From positions 2,232,001 through 2,296,000 of the forward strand of contig NZ_CP040005.1 in the NCBI RefSeq assembly GCF_005696555.1: 64,000 bases of DNA, read 5' to 3'. Positions 18,533 through 26,330 of the stretch are shown here, piece after piece (position 1 is the first letter of the stretch; each line of letters starts with the position of its first letter). The notes beneath the pieces are model-generated. The model did no database searches. It was not told the DNA's origin and saw nothing but the letters and a program-made list of their open reading frames with translations. Origin of the DNA: Actinomyces sp. oral taxon 171 str. F0337. GTDB lineage: Bacteria; Actinomycetota; Actinomycetes; Actinomycetales; Actinomycetaceae. Made by a program: the position numbers and the translations under genes.

Positions 18533-19842
18533 GCGGGGCGCCCTCCCGCCCGCGACGTCGTCGCCCCGGATGCCGCGGCCGCAGCCGGCGGTCCTGCCCG
18601 GACCGGCTTGCGGATGCTGCCGGAGGTCAGGACACGCCCCAGGGTGAGGACCATGAAGACGAGAATCGCCGCCACTCCCACGGCGCCGCCGACCTTCCAG
18701 ACCGTGGAGGCCTCCGCCAGCAGACCGACGACGCGCACCACCAGGCCGGCGTGAAGCAGAACGTAGGGCAGCCACATGAGCCGGTGGTAGGGCAGGGCGC
18801 GGTGGACGATCGCGGGGATGATGACCGGTGCATGGGCCAGGATCATGGAGAAGGCGAAGCCCACCGTGATGCAGTGGATGACGGTCTCGTAGGCGGCCCC
18901 GTTCAGCCCCTGCAGGCCCCACAGCGACCAGACCGCCCCGGCGACGGCGAGCCACACGTAGCCGGCGAGCATGGAGGCCGCCATGAAGCGCACTCCGCCG
19001 CGCAGGCGGACCGTGCGCCGGGCGACGTCGTGGTAGGCCATGACGACGGCCAGACCCAGCAGGGCCGGTGCGACCACGAGGTAGGAGCCCTGAGCGATCA
19101 GCATCAGGCAGGCGCCCAGGACCGCCGCACCGGACAGCACCTCGACAACGGTCTCCACCATCTCGTCGAGGAAGGCGATGCGGGCCAGCTCCAGGCGCTC
19201 ACCGACGATGGTGAGCGTGGGGAAGAGCAGCCACAGCGGGACGACGTCCTCCATGCCGCGGCCACCCAGCCACAGGATGTCTCCCAGCAGGAGGGCGGCC
19301 GCGCCCATGGCCTCGACGTCGACGGCGGCGCTGGGGGCGCGCCGGTGAACCCGCAGGTAGATGGCGCACAGGATGCCGGCGGCGCCGGTCATGAGTCCCC
19401 TGCCGACAACGTTGGGCGCACCGGCCATGAGGGCCAGGCAGCCCGTGGCACTGCCCAGTGGGGCGAGCAAGGCCCAGGGGGCGCGGGCGGCGACCGCCCG
19501 TTCCAGGGCGATGACGGTCCCCAGGAAGCCGACGAGCATGAGGGGGCCGTGGAGCGCCGCCAGCTCGGCCCCGTCAATGGGCGCCGGCAGGTTGAGACGC
19601 AGGAGCGCGGCGTTGAGTCCCATGAGGATGCAGGCGGCGCCCAGGGCCAGGGCCACCAGGCGCGGTGCCACCCGGATGGTCAGCGCCCGACCGAGCCGAC
19701 CGAGCCGACCGAGCCGGTCGGCCGCGTTGTCAGCCGCGTCGTCGGCATTGGCGGTCCCGTTGGTCACGTCGCCGGCCGCGTTGTCATCAGCGAGCGCCTT
19801 GACCTGCGCGTGCGCGGCCGCCGCCGGCTTGTCCGTCTCCAC
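18529..19842 (-). CDS. NnrS-like multi-pass membrane protein, first gene of the nirK operon
   Basis: This 437-residue protein has a cytoplasmic Ala/Asp-rich N-terminus (~50 residues), including a short RLG tripeptide repeat encoded by 9-base DNA repeats near 19690-19716, then about twelve membrane helices. Motifs such as LHGPLMLVGFLGTVIALERA and IHCITVGFAFSMILAHAPV recall NnrS proteins. GTG 19842 has no Shine-Dalgarno but sits six bases after TACGGT, so the transcript is probably leaderless. Its stop overlaps the next gene (ATGA). It is probably a membrane partner of NirK; heme or copper content cannot be told from sequence. Confidence 0.7.
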   Translation of the reverse strand: METDKPAAAAHAQVKALADDNAAGDVTNGTANADDAADNAADRLGRLGRLGRALTIRVAPRLVALALGAACILMGLNAALLRLNLPAPIDGAELAALHGPLMLVGFLGTVIALERAVAARAPWALLAPLGSATGCLALMAGAPNVVGRGLMTGAAGILCAIYLRVHRRAPSAAVDVEAMGAAALLLGDILWLGGRGMEDVVPLWLLFPTLTIVGERLELARIAFLDEMVETVVEVLSGAAVLGACLMLIAQGSYLVVAPALLGLAVVMAYHDVARRTVRLRGGVRFMAASMLAGYVWLAVAGAVWSLWGLQGLNGAAYETVIHCITVGFAFSMILAHAPVIIPAIVHRALPYHRLMWLPYVLLHAGLVVRVVGLLAEASTVWKVGGAVGVAAILVFMVLTLGRVLTSGSIRKPVRAGPPAAAAASGATTSRAGGRPA

Positions 19843-19848
19843 GACCCA

Positions 19849-19854
19849 ACCGTA
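19849..19854 (-). promoter_or_regulatory. Candidate -10 of the nirK operon (leaderless)
   Basis: On the minus strand TACGGT is followed by six bases (tgggtc) and the GTG start at 19842. No convincing -35 was seen, suggesting an activator may be needed. Confidence 0.5.
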
Positions 19855-19979
19855 TCCAACCGCGCTGGAAACGCCCGCACTCGCATCAACAAGAACGTCA
19901 TAGCCGACACGGCTCCGCGTCGTTGACGACGCTGTCGTCTAAGAAGTTTCGGTAGGTTTGAGAGGCGCAGGTCGTGCCG

Positions 19980-20015
19980 GACGGCCGTTCCCGCTGTGGA
20001 CGGTCGTTCCTGCTG
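19980..20015. promoter_or_regulatory. Two 17-bp direct repeats in the nirK/DUF2249 divergent promoter region
   Basis: GACGG(C/T)CGTTCC(C/T)GCTG occurs at 19980-19996 and 19999-20015, a period of 19 bases with two mismatches. It lies in the 232-base region between the divergent nirK operon and the DUF2249 gene, just upstream of a TAGTAA-containing stretch. It is a candidate operator for a regulator binding in tandem. Confidence 0.45.
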
Positions 20016-20074
20016 GCCCTGCGGTAGTAGTAAGGTCACGCACACCAGTAAGAAACACTCCGAAGGAGACCCCC

Positions 20075-20371
20075 ATGAGCGAGAGCCCCGAGCTGCTGCC
20101 CGTCACTGAGAAGAAGTCCAGCTGCGGCTGCCACGAGCACAGCGACGAGCGCCTCACCCTGGACGCACGCGCCATCCCGCACCGTCTGCGCCACGCCGCG
20201 GTCATCGGTGCCGCCTCCTCCCTGAACCCCGGTGAGGGCTTCGACCTGGTGGCCCCGCATGTGCCCACCCCGCTGCTGGCCCAGATCGACCAGCTGCCCT
20301 TCACCTTCCAGCACACGCTGCTGGAGCAGTCCGAGGGCTTCGCCCGCGTCGAGATCCTGCGCACCGCCTGA
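20075..20371 (+). CDS. DUF2249 domain-containing protein
   Basis: This 98-residue cytoplasmic protein has a CGCHEH cysteine/histidine cluster at the N-terminus. A DUF2249 core follows (LTLDARAIPHRLRHA, then VAPHVPTPLLAQI). Members of this family often sit beside nitrate, nitrite or NO metabolism genes, as here, divergent from the nirK operon. The biochemical role is not established; the Cys/His cluster could bind a metal. ATG 20075 has a clear gaaggag ribosome site. The tandem repeats at 19980-20015 are upstream. Confidence 0.85.
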   Translation: MSESPELLPVTEKKSSCGCHEHSDERLTLDARAIPHRLRHAAVIGAASSLNPGEGFDLVAPHVPTPLLAQIDQLPFTFQHTLLEQSEGFARVEILRTA

Positions 20372-20480
20372 TCCACGCCCCGTCGCAGCCGGTTGGCGGG
20401 AGGCATCCGCGGGTCTGAGCCCTCGGCCATGAGCTCAGGGCCTCATTGGCTCTCACTGCATGCCACCGGCGCGCTCCCGA

Positions 20481-20486
20481 TATGCT
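20481..20486 (+). promoter_or_regulatory. Candidate -10 for leaderless moaA
   Basis: TATGCT is followed by exactly six bases and ATG 20493, with no Shine-Dalgarno. This decides the start in favour of 20493 over 20460. Confidence 0.55.
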
Positions 20487-20492
20487 CAACGC

Positions 20493-21722
20493 ATGACACC
20501 AGCACCGCTCGATGCCGAGGTCGTCGGCCGGAGCAGGATCCGTGGGACCTCCGCGGACCTGCCCGTGCCGGCGACCCGGTCGGTGCTACCCGAGTTATCT
20601 GGACGTCCGGGCCCGTCGGGGCCGGTCCTCTCTGCGGAGACGGCCCCGGAGCCGCCGGCCCTGGCTGACGACGACGTCCCCCAGCAGCTGGTCGACCGCT
20701 ACGGACGCACCGTGCGCGACCTGCGCCTGTCCATCACCGACCGCTGCAACCTGCGCTGCACCTACTGCATGCCCGCGCAGGGGCTCCAGTGGTTGCCCAC
20801 CCCGGATCTGCTGACCACCGCCGAGCTCGCCCGTCTGGGGCGCATCGCCGTCGAGCGCCTGGGAGTGGAGCGCATCAGGCTGACCGGCGGTGAGCCGCTG
20901 CTGCGACGCGACCTGGAGGAGATCATCGGCTCACTGTCCGCGCTGCGGACGTCGACAGGTGTCAAGCCGGACATCGCCCTGACCACGAACGGTCTGGGGC
21001 TGGAGAAACGGGCCACTGGGCTGCGTGCGGCGGGCCTGGACCGCGTCAACATCTCCATCGACTCCCTGGACCCGCAGGACTACGCCGCCATCACTCGCCG
21101 AGACCGGCTCGCCGACGTCCTGACGGGGATCGCCGGCGCCCAGGAGGCCGGCCTGGACCCCATCAAGGTCAATGCCGTGGCCGTGCCCACCACCGTGGAG
21201 GAGCGGGCTCCGCGGCTCCTGGCCGAGTGCCTGCGCCGTGGCTGGCAGCTGCGGTTCATCGAGCACATGCCACTGGGACCGCGCGAGACCTGGAGCAGCC
21301 AGGACGTCGTCGGCGTCGATCAGATCCTGGGGGTGCTGCGGGAGGCCGGCTTCAGCCTCACCGAGGTGGGCCGCCCGGACCGTCGTCCTGCGGCACTGTG
21401 GCGCGTTGCCGCTGGGAGCGCGTCGGGCCAGGACCATCCGGCTGGGACGGTGGGCGTCATCGCCTCGGTCACCGCCCCCTTCTGCTCGGACTGCGACCGC
21501 ACCCGTGTCACGGCCGACGGGCGCCTCATGACCTGCCTTTTCTCCAGTACCGAGACCGACCTGCGCGGCCCCATGCGCGCAGGGGCCGACGACGACGAGC
21601 TCATCCGCATCTGGTCCAGGGCCACCTGGGGCAAGCCTCGCGCACACGGCTCGGACAGTCCCCAGACCGAGGGCGACGGCTTCGCCCGCCCGCAGCGCAC
21701 CATGTCGGCCATCGGTGGCTGA
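20493..21722 (+). CDS. moaA: GTP 3',8-cyclase MoaA
   Basis: This 409-residue radical-SAM enzyme performs the first step of molybdenum cofactor synthesis, GTP to 3',8-cyclo-GTP. The N-terminal SAM-cluster motif CNLRCTYC, the GGEPLL motif, the C-terminal [4Fe-4S] Cys set (FCSDCDRTR and MTCLF) and the terminal Gly-Gly are all visible. The first ~70 residues are a non-conserved Pro/Ala-rich extension, longer than usual. Start 20493 is chosen from the leaderless -10 spacing. It is followed 24 bases later by moaD, forming a small operon. Confidence 0.93.
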   Translation: MTPAPLDAEVVGRSRIRGTSADLPVPATRSVLPELSGRPGPSGPVLSAETAPEPPALADDDVPQQLVDRYGRTVRDLRLSITDRCNLRCTYCMPAQGLQWLPTPDLLTTAELARLGRIAVERLGVERIRLTGGEPLLRRDLEEIIGSLSALRTSTGVKPDIALTTNGLGLEKRATGLRAAGLDRVNISIDSLDPQDYAAITRRDRLADVLTGIAGAQEAGLDPIKVNAVAVPTTVEERAPRLLAECLRRGWQLRFIEHMPLGPRETWSSQDVVGVDQILGVLREAGFSLTEVGRPDRRPAALWRVAAGSASGQDHPAGTVGVIASVTAPFCSDCDRTRVTADGRLMTCLFSSTETDLRGPMRAGADDDELIRIWSRATWGKPRAHGSDSPQTEGDGFARPQRTMSAIGG

Positions 21723-21746
21723 CCCGAGTCGTTAGGAGCCACCACG

Positions 21747-22055
21747 ATGAGTCCTTCCCCCGATCCGTCCCCTGAGACGGTCGCGCAGGCGAGTCCGGAG
21801 CAGATCTCCGTGACCCTGCGCTACTTCGCCGCGGCCGCTGAGGCCGCAGGCCGCCCTGAGGAGCGCCTGGACCTGCCCACCGGCACGACGCTGGCAGGCC
21901 TGCGCGAGCAGCTGGCCGGGCAGGGGCTGGAGATGGCGCGGGTCATCCCGATCTGCAGCTTCTTGGTCAACTCGGTCTCCACCCCGGCGGACTCCCTCAC
22001 GCCCCTGGCCGACGGCGACGCCGTTGACGTGCTCCCACCCTTCGCCGGCGGGTGA
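21747..22055 (+). CDS. moaD: MoaD/ThiS-family sulfur carrier (molybdopterin synthase small subunit)
   Basis: This 102-residue ubiquitin-fold protein ends in the required Gly-Gly (LPPFAGG), which is adenylated and thiocarboxylated before sulfur transfer to precursor Z. Core features are VTLRYFAAAAEAAG near the start and a hydrophobic VLPPF before the tail. The first ~20 residues are a Pro/Ser extension. It lies directly downstream of moaA. Its partner MoaE is encoded on the opposite strand, converging on it, and the activating E1-type enzyme is the moeB-like gene at 38161. Confidence 0.92.
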   Translation: MSPSPDPSPETVAQASPEQISVTLRYFAAAAEAAGRPEERLDLPTGTTLAGLREQLAGQGLEMARVIPICSFLVNSVSTPADSLTPLADGDAVDVLPPFAGG

Positions 22056-22189
22056 GTCTCCCGCCGCGTTCTCGCACCGATCCCACGCCGCGCCCGCATC
22101 GAGGCGGGCGGGTTACGCGTAGCCCCAACCATTTTTTCCGCCCGACTGTGCGAGGAGTGCCCGGCTCAGCGAAGAAGGTGGAGCGGCGC

Positions 22190-22657
22190 TCAGGCGATGT
22201 TGCTCCACTGGGTCGAGCCGTCGGTGAAGGTCTGGCGCTTCCACACGGGCAGGCGCTGCTTGACCTCCTCGACGATCTCGCTGCACACGGCGAAGGCCTC
22301 GGCGCGGTGGTCGGAGCTGACTGCGACCGCGAGCGCCGCCTCCCCAACGCTCAGGTCGCCGACGCGGTGAACGACGCCGAGGGCGCGCACCCGACCCCGT
22401 TGGGCCACGTCCTGGGCGATCTGCTCGACGACCTGGTCGGCCGTGGGGTGGCAGGAGTAGCCGATGCCGGTGACGGCGCGATCAGCGTCATGGTTGCGGA
22501 CCACGCCCTCGAAGGTGACGACGGCGCCGGCGGCCGCGTCCTGGACGGCGTCGGCGAGCTCGGTGACGCTGATGGGAGCCTCAGTGACCTCGGCTCGAAC
22601 CACGCGGGGCGTGGAAGCCGGGAGCGGTCGGCTGGGCTGGTCGGGACTGGACGTCAC
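22190..22657 (-). CDS. moaE: Molybdopterin synthase catalytic subunit MoaE
   Basis: This 155-residue protein contains MoaE features: GAVVTFEGVVRNHD, VTGIGYSCHPTADQ, VRALGVVHRVGDL, the catalytic lysine region VKQRLPVWKRQTF and a C-terminal DGSTQW. It inserts two sulfurs into precursor Z with MoaD. The start is GTG 22657, chosen for the Shine-Dalgarno gaggaga just upstream; the longer open frame to 22759 has no such site. It converges on moaD with 134 bases between them, in which I see no clear terminator. Confidence 0.92.
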   Translation of the reverse strand: MTSSPDQPSRPLPASTPRVVRAEVTEAPISVTELADAVQDAAAGAVVTFEGVVRNHDADRAVTGIGYSCHPTADQVVEQIAQDVAQRGRVRALGVVHRVGDLSVGEAALAVAVSSDHRAEAFAVCSEIVEEVKQRLPVWKRQTFTDGSTQWSNIA

Positions 22658-22839
22658 GGGAGTCTCCTCGATCTGGGCGGCGGGCTGGGCGTCACCGGAT
22701 GGTCGGCCGCGAGCATACCCATGTGGGCACCTCCGGATGAACGGGCATGATAGGGCCACGACGTTCGGGCACTGCCCCGCCCGCGACCGTCCGCTCTGAG
22801 GTCACGACCCCCAGGGCAGCCCGTCGAGAAAGGACCGTG

Positions 22840-24165
22840 ATGGCGCAGATGATTCCCCTGGAGGACTACGTCGCCCAGGTGCTTGGGGCCCTGTCGCCCC
22901 TGGAAGGCAGCCGCCTGGCGCTGGGACAGGCGCACGGCAGGGTGCTGGCCGAGGACGTGACCGCCGCCGTCCCGGTGCCGCCGTGGACGAACTCGGCGAT
23001 GGACGGTTACGCGGTGCGTGCTGAGGATACGACCGGCGCCGGCCCGCAGACGCCCGTGGTTCTGCCAGTGAGCGGGGACGTTCCGGCCGGCGCCGCGCCG
23101 CGTCCCCTCGCTGCCGGAACCGCCCAGCGGATCATGACCGGGGCGATGCTGCCCGAGGGCGCTGACGCCGTGGTCAAGGTGGAGGACACCGACCAGGATC
23201 CCGGCCCGCAACCGGTTCCGGAGCGCGTCGAGATCCACGCCGCAGTGAGCCCCGGTCTCAGCGTGCGCCGAGCCGGGGAGGACGTGACCGCGGGCGATCC
23301 GGTCATGGCGAGTGGGACGAGGCTGTCCGCGGCGGCCATCTCCGCCCTGGCCTCCGTGGGGCTCGGCTCGGTGCTGGTGAGTCCGCAGGTGCGCGTGGCC
23401 GTGGTCTCCACCGGGGCCGAGCTGCGTGACGCCGGTCAGGCGCTTGAGCCCGGAACGATCCCCGACTCCAACTCCCTGCTGCTGGCCGGATTGGTCGCCG
23501 AGCACGGAGCGGTGTGCACGAGCGTGGCCCGCAGCGGCGACACGGCCGAGGCCCTGGCTAAGGTGCTGCGGCAGGCCGCGGCCGACGCCGACCTCATCGT
23601 CACCTCCGGGGGCGTGTCCGCGGGGGCCTTCGATCCCCTGACGATGCTGGCGCAGGCTCAGCAGGGCGAGGCGGTCCCGGTGCACCTGGACTTCGTCAAG
23701 GTGGCCATGCAGCCGGGCAAGCCCCAGGGGCACGGCTGGGTGCTCGCCGACGACGGTCGGCGGGTGCCGATCATCTGCCTGCCGGGTAACCCGGTGAGTG
23801 TCCTGGTGTCCTTCACCACGATCGTGGCCCCGGCTCTGGCCCGGCTGTCCGGTCAGGAGATGGCGGACGGCGGCACCGAGTCGCTTCCGGGCCGGCCTCG
23901 CCTGACGGCGCGTGCGGCAGTGGGCTGGCAGACCCCACCGGGACGGCGCCAGCACGTGCCCGTGCGCTTCACCAAGGCCCCCGCCGGTTCCGACGTCGGT
24001 GACGGCGCGGGCCTGCCCTGGGTGACGCCCACCCACCGGCTGGGCTCCGGCTCGCACCTGGTGGCCTCACTGCCCGCCGCGCAGGCCCTGGCGGTGGTGG
24101 CCGCCGAGGTCGAGGCGGTCGAGGTCGGCGACGAGCTGCCCCTCATCCCGCTATCCGCCTCGTAG
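22840..24165 (+). CDS. moeA: Molybdopterin molybdenumtransferase MoeA (gephyrin-like)
   Basis: This 441-residue protein inserts molybdate into adenylated molybdopterin. Visible motifs are PPWTNSAMDGYAVR near residue 48, GTAQRIMTGAMLP, VKVEDTD, GTIPDSNSLLLAGL, VTSGGVSAGAFDP, MQPGKPQGHG and the GNPVSVLVSF segment. ATG 22840 follows gaaagga at good spacing; the longer frame from 22747 is not supported. It heads a run moeA-moaC-mobA on the plus strand and is divergent from moaE. Confidence 0.93.
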   Translation: MAQMIPLEDYVAQVLGALSPLEGSRLALGQAHGRVLAEDVTAAVPVPPWTNSAMDGYAVRAEDTTGAGPQTPVVLPVSGDVPAGAAPRPLAAGTAQRIMTGAMLPEGADAVVKVEDTDQDPGPQPVPERVEIHAAVSPGLSVRRAGEDVTAGDPVMASGTRLSAAAISALASVGLGSVLVSPQVRVAVVSTGAELRDAGQALEPGTIPDSNSLLLAGLVAEHGAVCTSVARSGDTAEALAKVLRQAAADADLIVTSGGVSAGAFDPLTMLAQAQQGEAVPVHLDFVKVAMQPGKPQGHGWVLADDGRRVPIICLPGNPVSVLVSFTTIVAPALARLSGQEMADGGTESLPGRPRLTARAAVGWQTPPGRRQHVPVRFTKAPAGSDVGDGAGLPWVTPTHRLGSGSHLVASLPAAQALAVVAAEVEAVEVGDELPLIPLSAS

Positions 24166-24259
24166 AGCTCGCGAACCACCCCTCGGGTCGGGACCGCCTG
24201 CGAGGCCCCCGGACCGCGGCCACAACACGTGATCCCACACCCCTTGTGAAGGAGCCCCT

Positions 24260-24763
24260 ATGATTACTCGCCCCGAGATCACCCTCACCCACCTGGACGA
24301 GGCGGGCGCCGCCTACATGGTGGACGTCACTGCCAAGACCCCGACTGTGCGCGAGGCCCGCGCCAGCGCCTTCGTGGCCTGCTCGGAGGTGATCGTCGAC
24401 GCCCTGCGCGGGGGCTCGGTCCCCAAGGGGGACGTGCTCGCCGTGGCCCGCGTGGCCGGGATCGCGGCGACGAAGAAGGTCCCCGAGCTCCTGCCGCTGG
24501 CGCATGTCATCGGCGTGCACGGGGCGCGCGTGGACCTGGAGATCGTCGACGGCGGCGTGCGCATCGAGACCACGGTGCGCACTGCCGACCGCACCGGGGT
24601 GGAGATGGAGGCCCTTACCGCAGCCACGGTGGCGGGGCTGGCGATCGTCGACATGGTCAAGGGAGTGGACCGCGGCGTCGAGCTGCGCGAGGCCAAGGTG
24701 GTGGCCAAGTCCGGGGGGCGCTCAGGGGACTGGGTGCGCGGTGACTGCGGTGACGAGGCCTGA
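24260..24763 (+). CDS. moaC: Cyclic pyranopterin monophosphate synthase MoaC
   Basis: This 167-residue enzyme converts 3',8-cyclo-GTP to cyclic pyranopterin monophosphate after MoaA. Typical motifs are MVDVTAKTPTVREARA near the start, KGDVLAVARVAGIAATKK, PLAHVIGVHGARVDLE and the C-terminal TGVEMEALTAATVAGLAI with catalytic Lys in MVKGVDRGVEL. ATG 24260 is preceded by gaaggag. It lies 94 bases after moeA and just before mobA. Confidence 0.95.
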   Translation: MITRPEITLTHLDEAGAAYMVDVTAKTPTVREARASAFVACSEVIVDALRGGSVPKGDVLAVARVAGIAATKKVPELLPLAHVIGVHGARVDLEIVDGGVRIETTVRTADRTGVEMEALTAATVAGLAIVDMVKGVDRGVELREAKVVAKSGGRSGDWVRGDCGDEA

Positions 24764-24782
24764 GCAGACGGCTGGCACCACC

Positions 24783-25433
24783 ATGAGCACCGCAGACCCG
24801 GCCGGCGCCGCCGATGTCGCCGATGTCGCCGATGTCGTCGTGCTGGCAGGTGGGACCGGCAGGCGGTTGGGCGGAGCCTCCAAGCCCGACGTCGTCGCCC
24901 GAGGGGCGCGCCTGCTCGACCACGTCCTGGCCGGAGTGGAGCGGCTACGGGAACAGGGCCTCGCGCTCGGGCGCGTGTGCGTCGTCGCTCCGGAAGAGGT
25001 CGCGCTGCCCGGCGACGTCCTGCGGGCGCTGGAGGACCCTCCCCTGGGAGGGCCTGTCGCCGGGATCGCGGCCGGGCTGGAGCTCCTGGGCAGGTGCGTT
25101 CCGGTCGTGGGGCTCACCGGGATCCTCACCTGCGACGCCCCGTCCTCCTGGCAGGTGCTGCCGACTCTGCACCGTGCGCTGGCGAAGGCGGGGCCGGAGC
25201 TGGACGGCGTCTGCGCCCGCGACGGTGAGCACACCCAGTACCTGCTGGGCCTCTACCGCCGCCGGGCACTGGCCACGGCCGTGGCCCCAGGCGGCGTACC
25301 TCTGCGGGACACCGCCGTGCGCCGGGCCCTCAGGCCCCTCCGGATCGCAGCGCTGCCCGTGTCCCGTGATGTCGTGCGGGACCTGGATACCTGGGCCGAG
25401 GTCCGCGCCTGGGACGCAGGCCGCTCGGAGTAA
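24783..25433 (+). CDS. mobA: Molybdenum cofactor guanylyltransferase-like NTP transferase (MobA family)
   Basis: This 216-residue nucleotidyltransferase carries the signature VVLAGGTGRRLGGASKPDV near residue 18 and the metal-binding TCDAPSS near residue 119. It attaches GMP to molybdopterin to form the MGD cofactor that NarG needs. The N-terminus has an ADVADVADV tract encoded by tandem 9-base repeats (about 24810-24837). ATG 24783 lacks a strong ribosome site; GTG 24741, overlapping moaC, is an alternative start. It is translated within the moeA-moaC-mobA run. Confidence 0.85.
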   Translation: MSTADPAGAADVADVADVVVLAGGTGRRLGGASKPDVVARGARLLDHVLAGVERLREQGLALGRVCVVAPEEVALPGDVLRALEDPPLGGPVAGIAAGLELLGRCVPVVGLTGILTCDAPSSWQVLPTLHRALAKAGPELDGVCARDGEHTQYLLGLYRRRALATAVAPGGVPLRDTAVRRALRPLRIAALPVSRDVVRDLDTWAEVRAWDAGRSE

Positions 25434-25476
25434 CGGGCCCGCTCAGGCCGATCCGCTCCGTAGCGCACGGTGGCGC

Positions 25477-26010
25477 TCAGTGGTCTCCGCCGCCGAGCTG
25501 CTCCAGGACGTGGGGCACCAGGGGGCCGACGACGGCGACGGTGTCCTTGACCCCGCCGCGAGAGCCTGGGGCATTGACGACCAGGGCTCCGTCGGCACCG
25601 CGGGAGGTCACTCCCACCAGGCCGCGGGACAGTCCCGCCAGCGGCGTCTTGGTCAGCCCGTGGGCGCGGATCTGCGCCTCGATGCCCTCGATACGGGTCT
25701 GCAGCAGTGGCGCCGTGGCCTCCGGGGTGAGGTCTCTGGGGGTGACGCCGGTGCCGCCCGTGGTCAGGACCACCCGCGCGCCGGCGGACACCGCCCGCCT
25801 GATGGCCTCACGCACCGGCTCGACGCCGTCGGGCACGAGGTCCACCGTGTCGACGATGACGTCGTGCTCGGCCAGGAGACGCTGGGCCAGCGGGCCGGAG
25901 AGGTCCTCGCGCTCACCACTGACGCAGCGGTCGGAGACGGTGATGACGGCGCCCTTGACGGGCTCGGGCAGGGCCGCCAGGCCCTTCTGGACGATGGGGG
26001 TCTCGCTCAT
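25477..26010 (-). CDS. mog: Molybdopterin adenylyltransferase Mog/MoaB
   Basis: This 177-residue MogA/MoaB-fold protein has GAVITVSDRCVSGEREDLSG, the substrate loop VLTTGGTGVTPRDLTPEAT and the C-terminal NAPGSRGGVKDTV. It adenylates molybdopterin before MoeA acts. ATG 26010 is preceded by ggtgggg; the upstream extension to 26106 is not needed. It is convergent with mobA and divergent from narK, sharing a 320-base regulatory region. Confidence 0.92.
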   Translation of the reverse strand: MSETPIVQKGLAALPEPVKGAVITVSDRCVSGEREDLSGPLAQRLLAEHDVIVDTVDLVPDGVEPVREAIRRAVSAGARVVLTTGGTGVTPRDLTPEATAPLLQTRIEGIEAQIRAHGLTKTPLAGLSRGLVGVTSRGADGALVVNAPGSRGGVKDTVAVVGPLVPHVLEQLGGGDH

Positions 26011-26330
26011 AGCCCCACCGTAGTCCGCACGAGCGTCCGCTGAACCCCTCACCGCACGAGTCGCTCCCCGAGGGGTTCTCGGCGGTCTCACTCCACCCCA
26101 CATCAATTAGATAACATGAGTTTATCTTAATTTGCTTGCCCCGAGCACGGCCGACCCTCCGTTTTCCCCTTGTATTGCTGAGACAATCACACCCAGCCTG
26201 AAGATCTGACCACAGACCTGCATCATGAGGGCGGCGCGTGCCCGCACGCCCCCTCCCACATCTTCACGACAGCCTCAGGTCCACGGCGCCGTCGCCCAGC
26301 AGACCAGGCCTTACACACAGCAGGAGCCCT
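26011..26330. promoter_or_regulatory. Divergent mog/narK regulatory region with two inverted repeats
   Basis: This 320-base region is unusually AT-rich around 26100-26185. It contains a perfect inverted repeat AGATAA-N7-TTATCT at 26109-26127 and a second, TTGT-N9-ACAA, at 26170-26186. Both are plausible operator half-sites for an anaerobic or nitrate regulator of the Fnr/Crp or response-regulator type. No gene is seen in it. Confidence 0.5.

Noticed and set aside
19688..19716. Short 9-bp tandem repeat (ccgagccga) as a regulatory iteron
   Set aside because: It lies inside the coding region of the NnrS-like gene and simply encodes an RLG repeat.
24810..24837. Tandem 9-bp repeat gccgatgtc near the mobA start
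   Set aside because: It encodes ADVADVADV in frame; likely replication slippage without a regulatory role.
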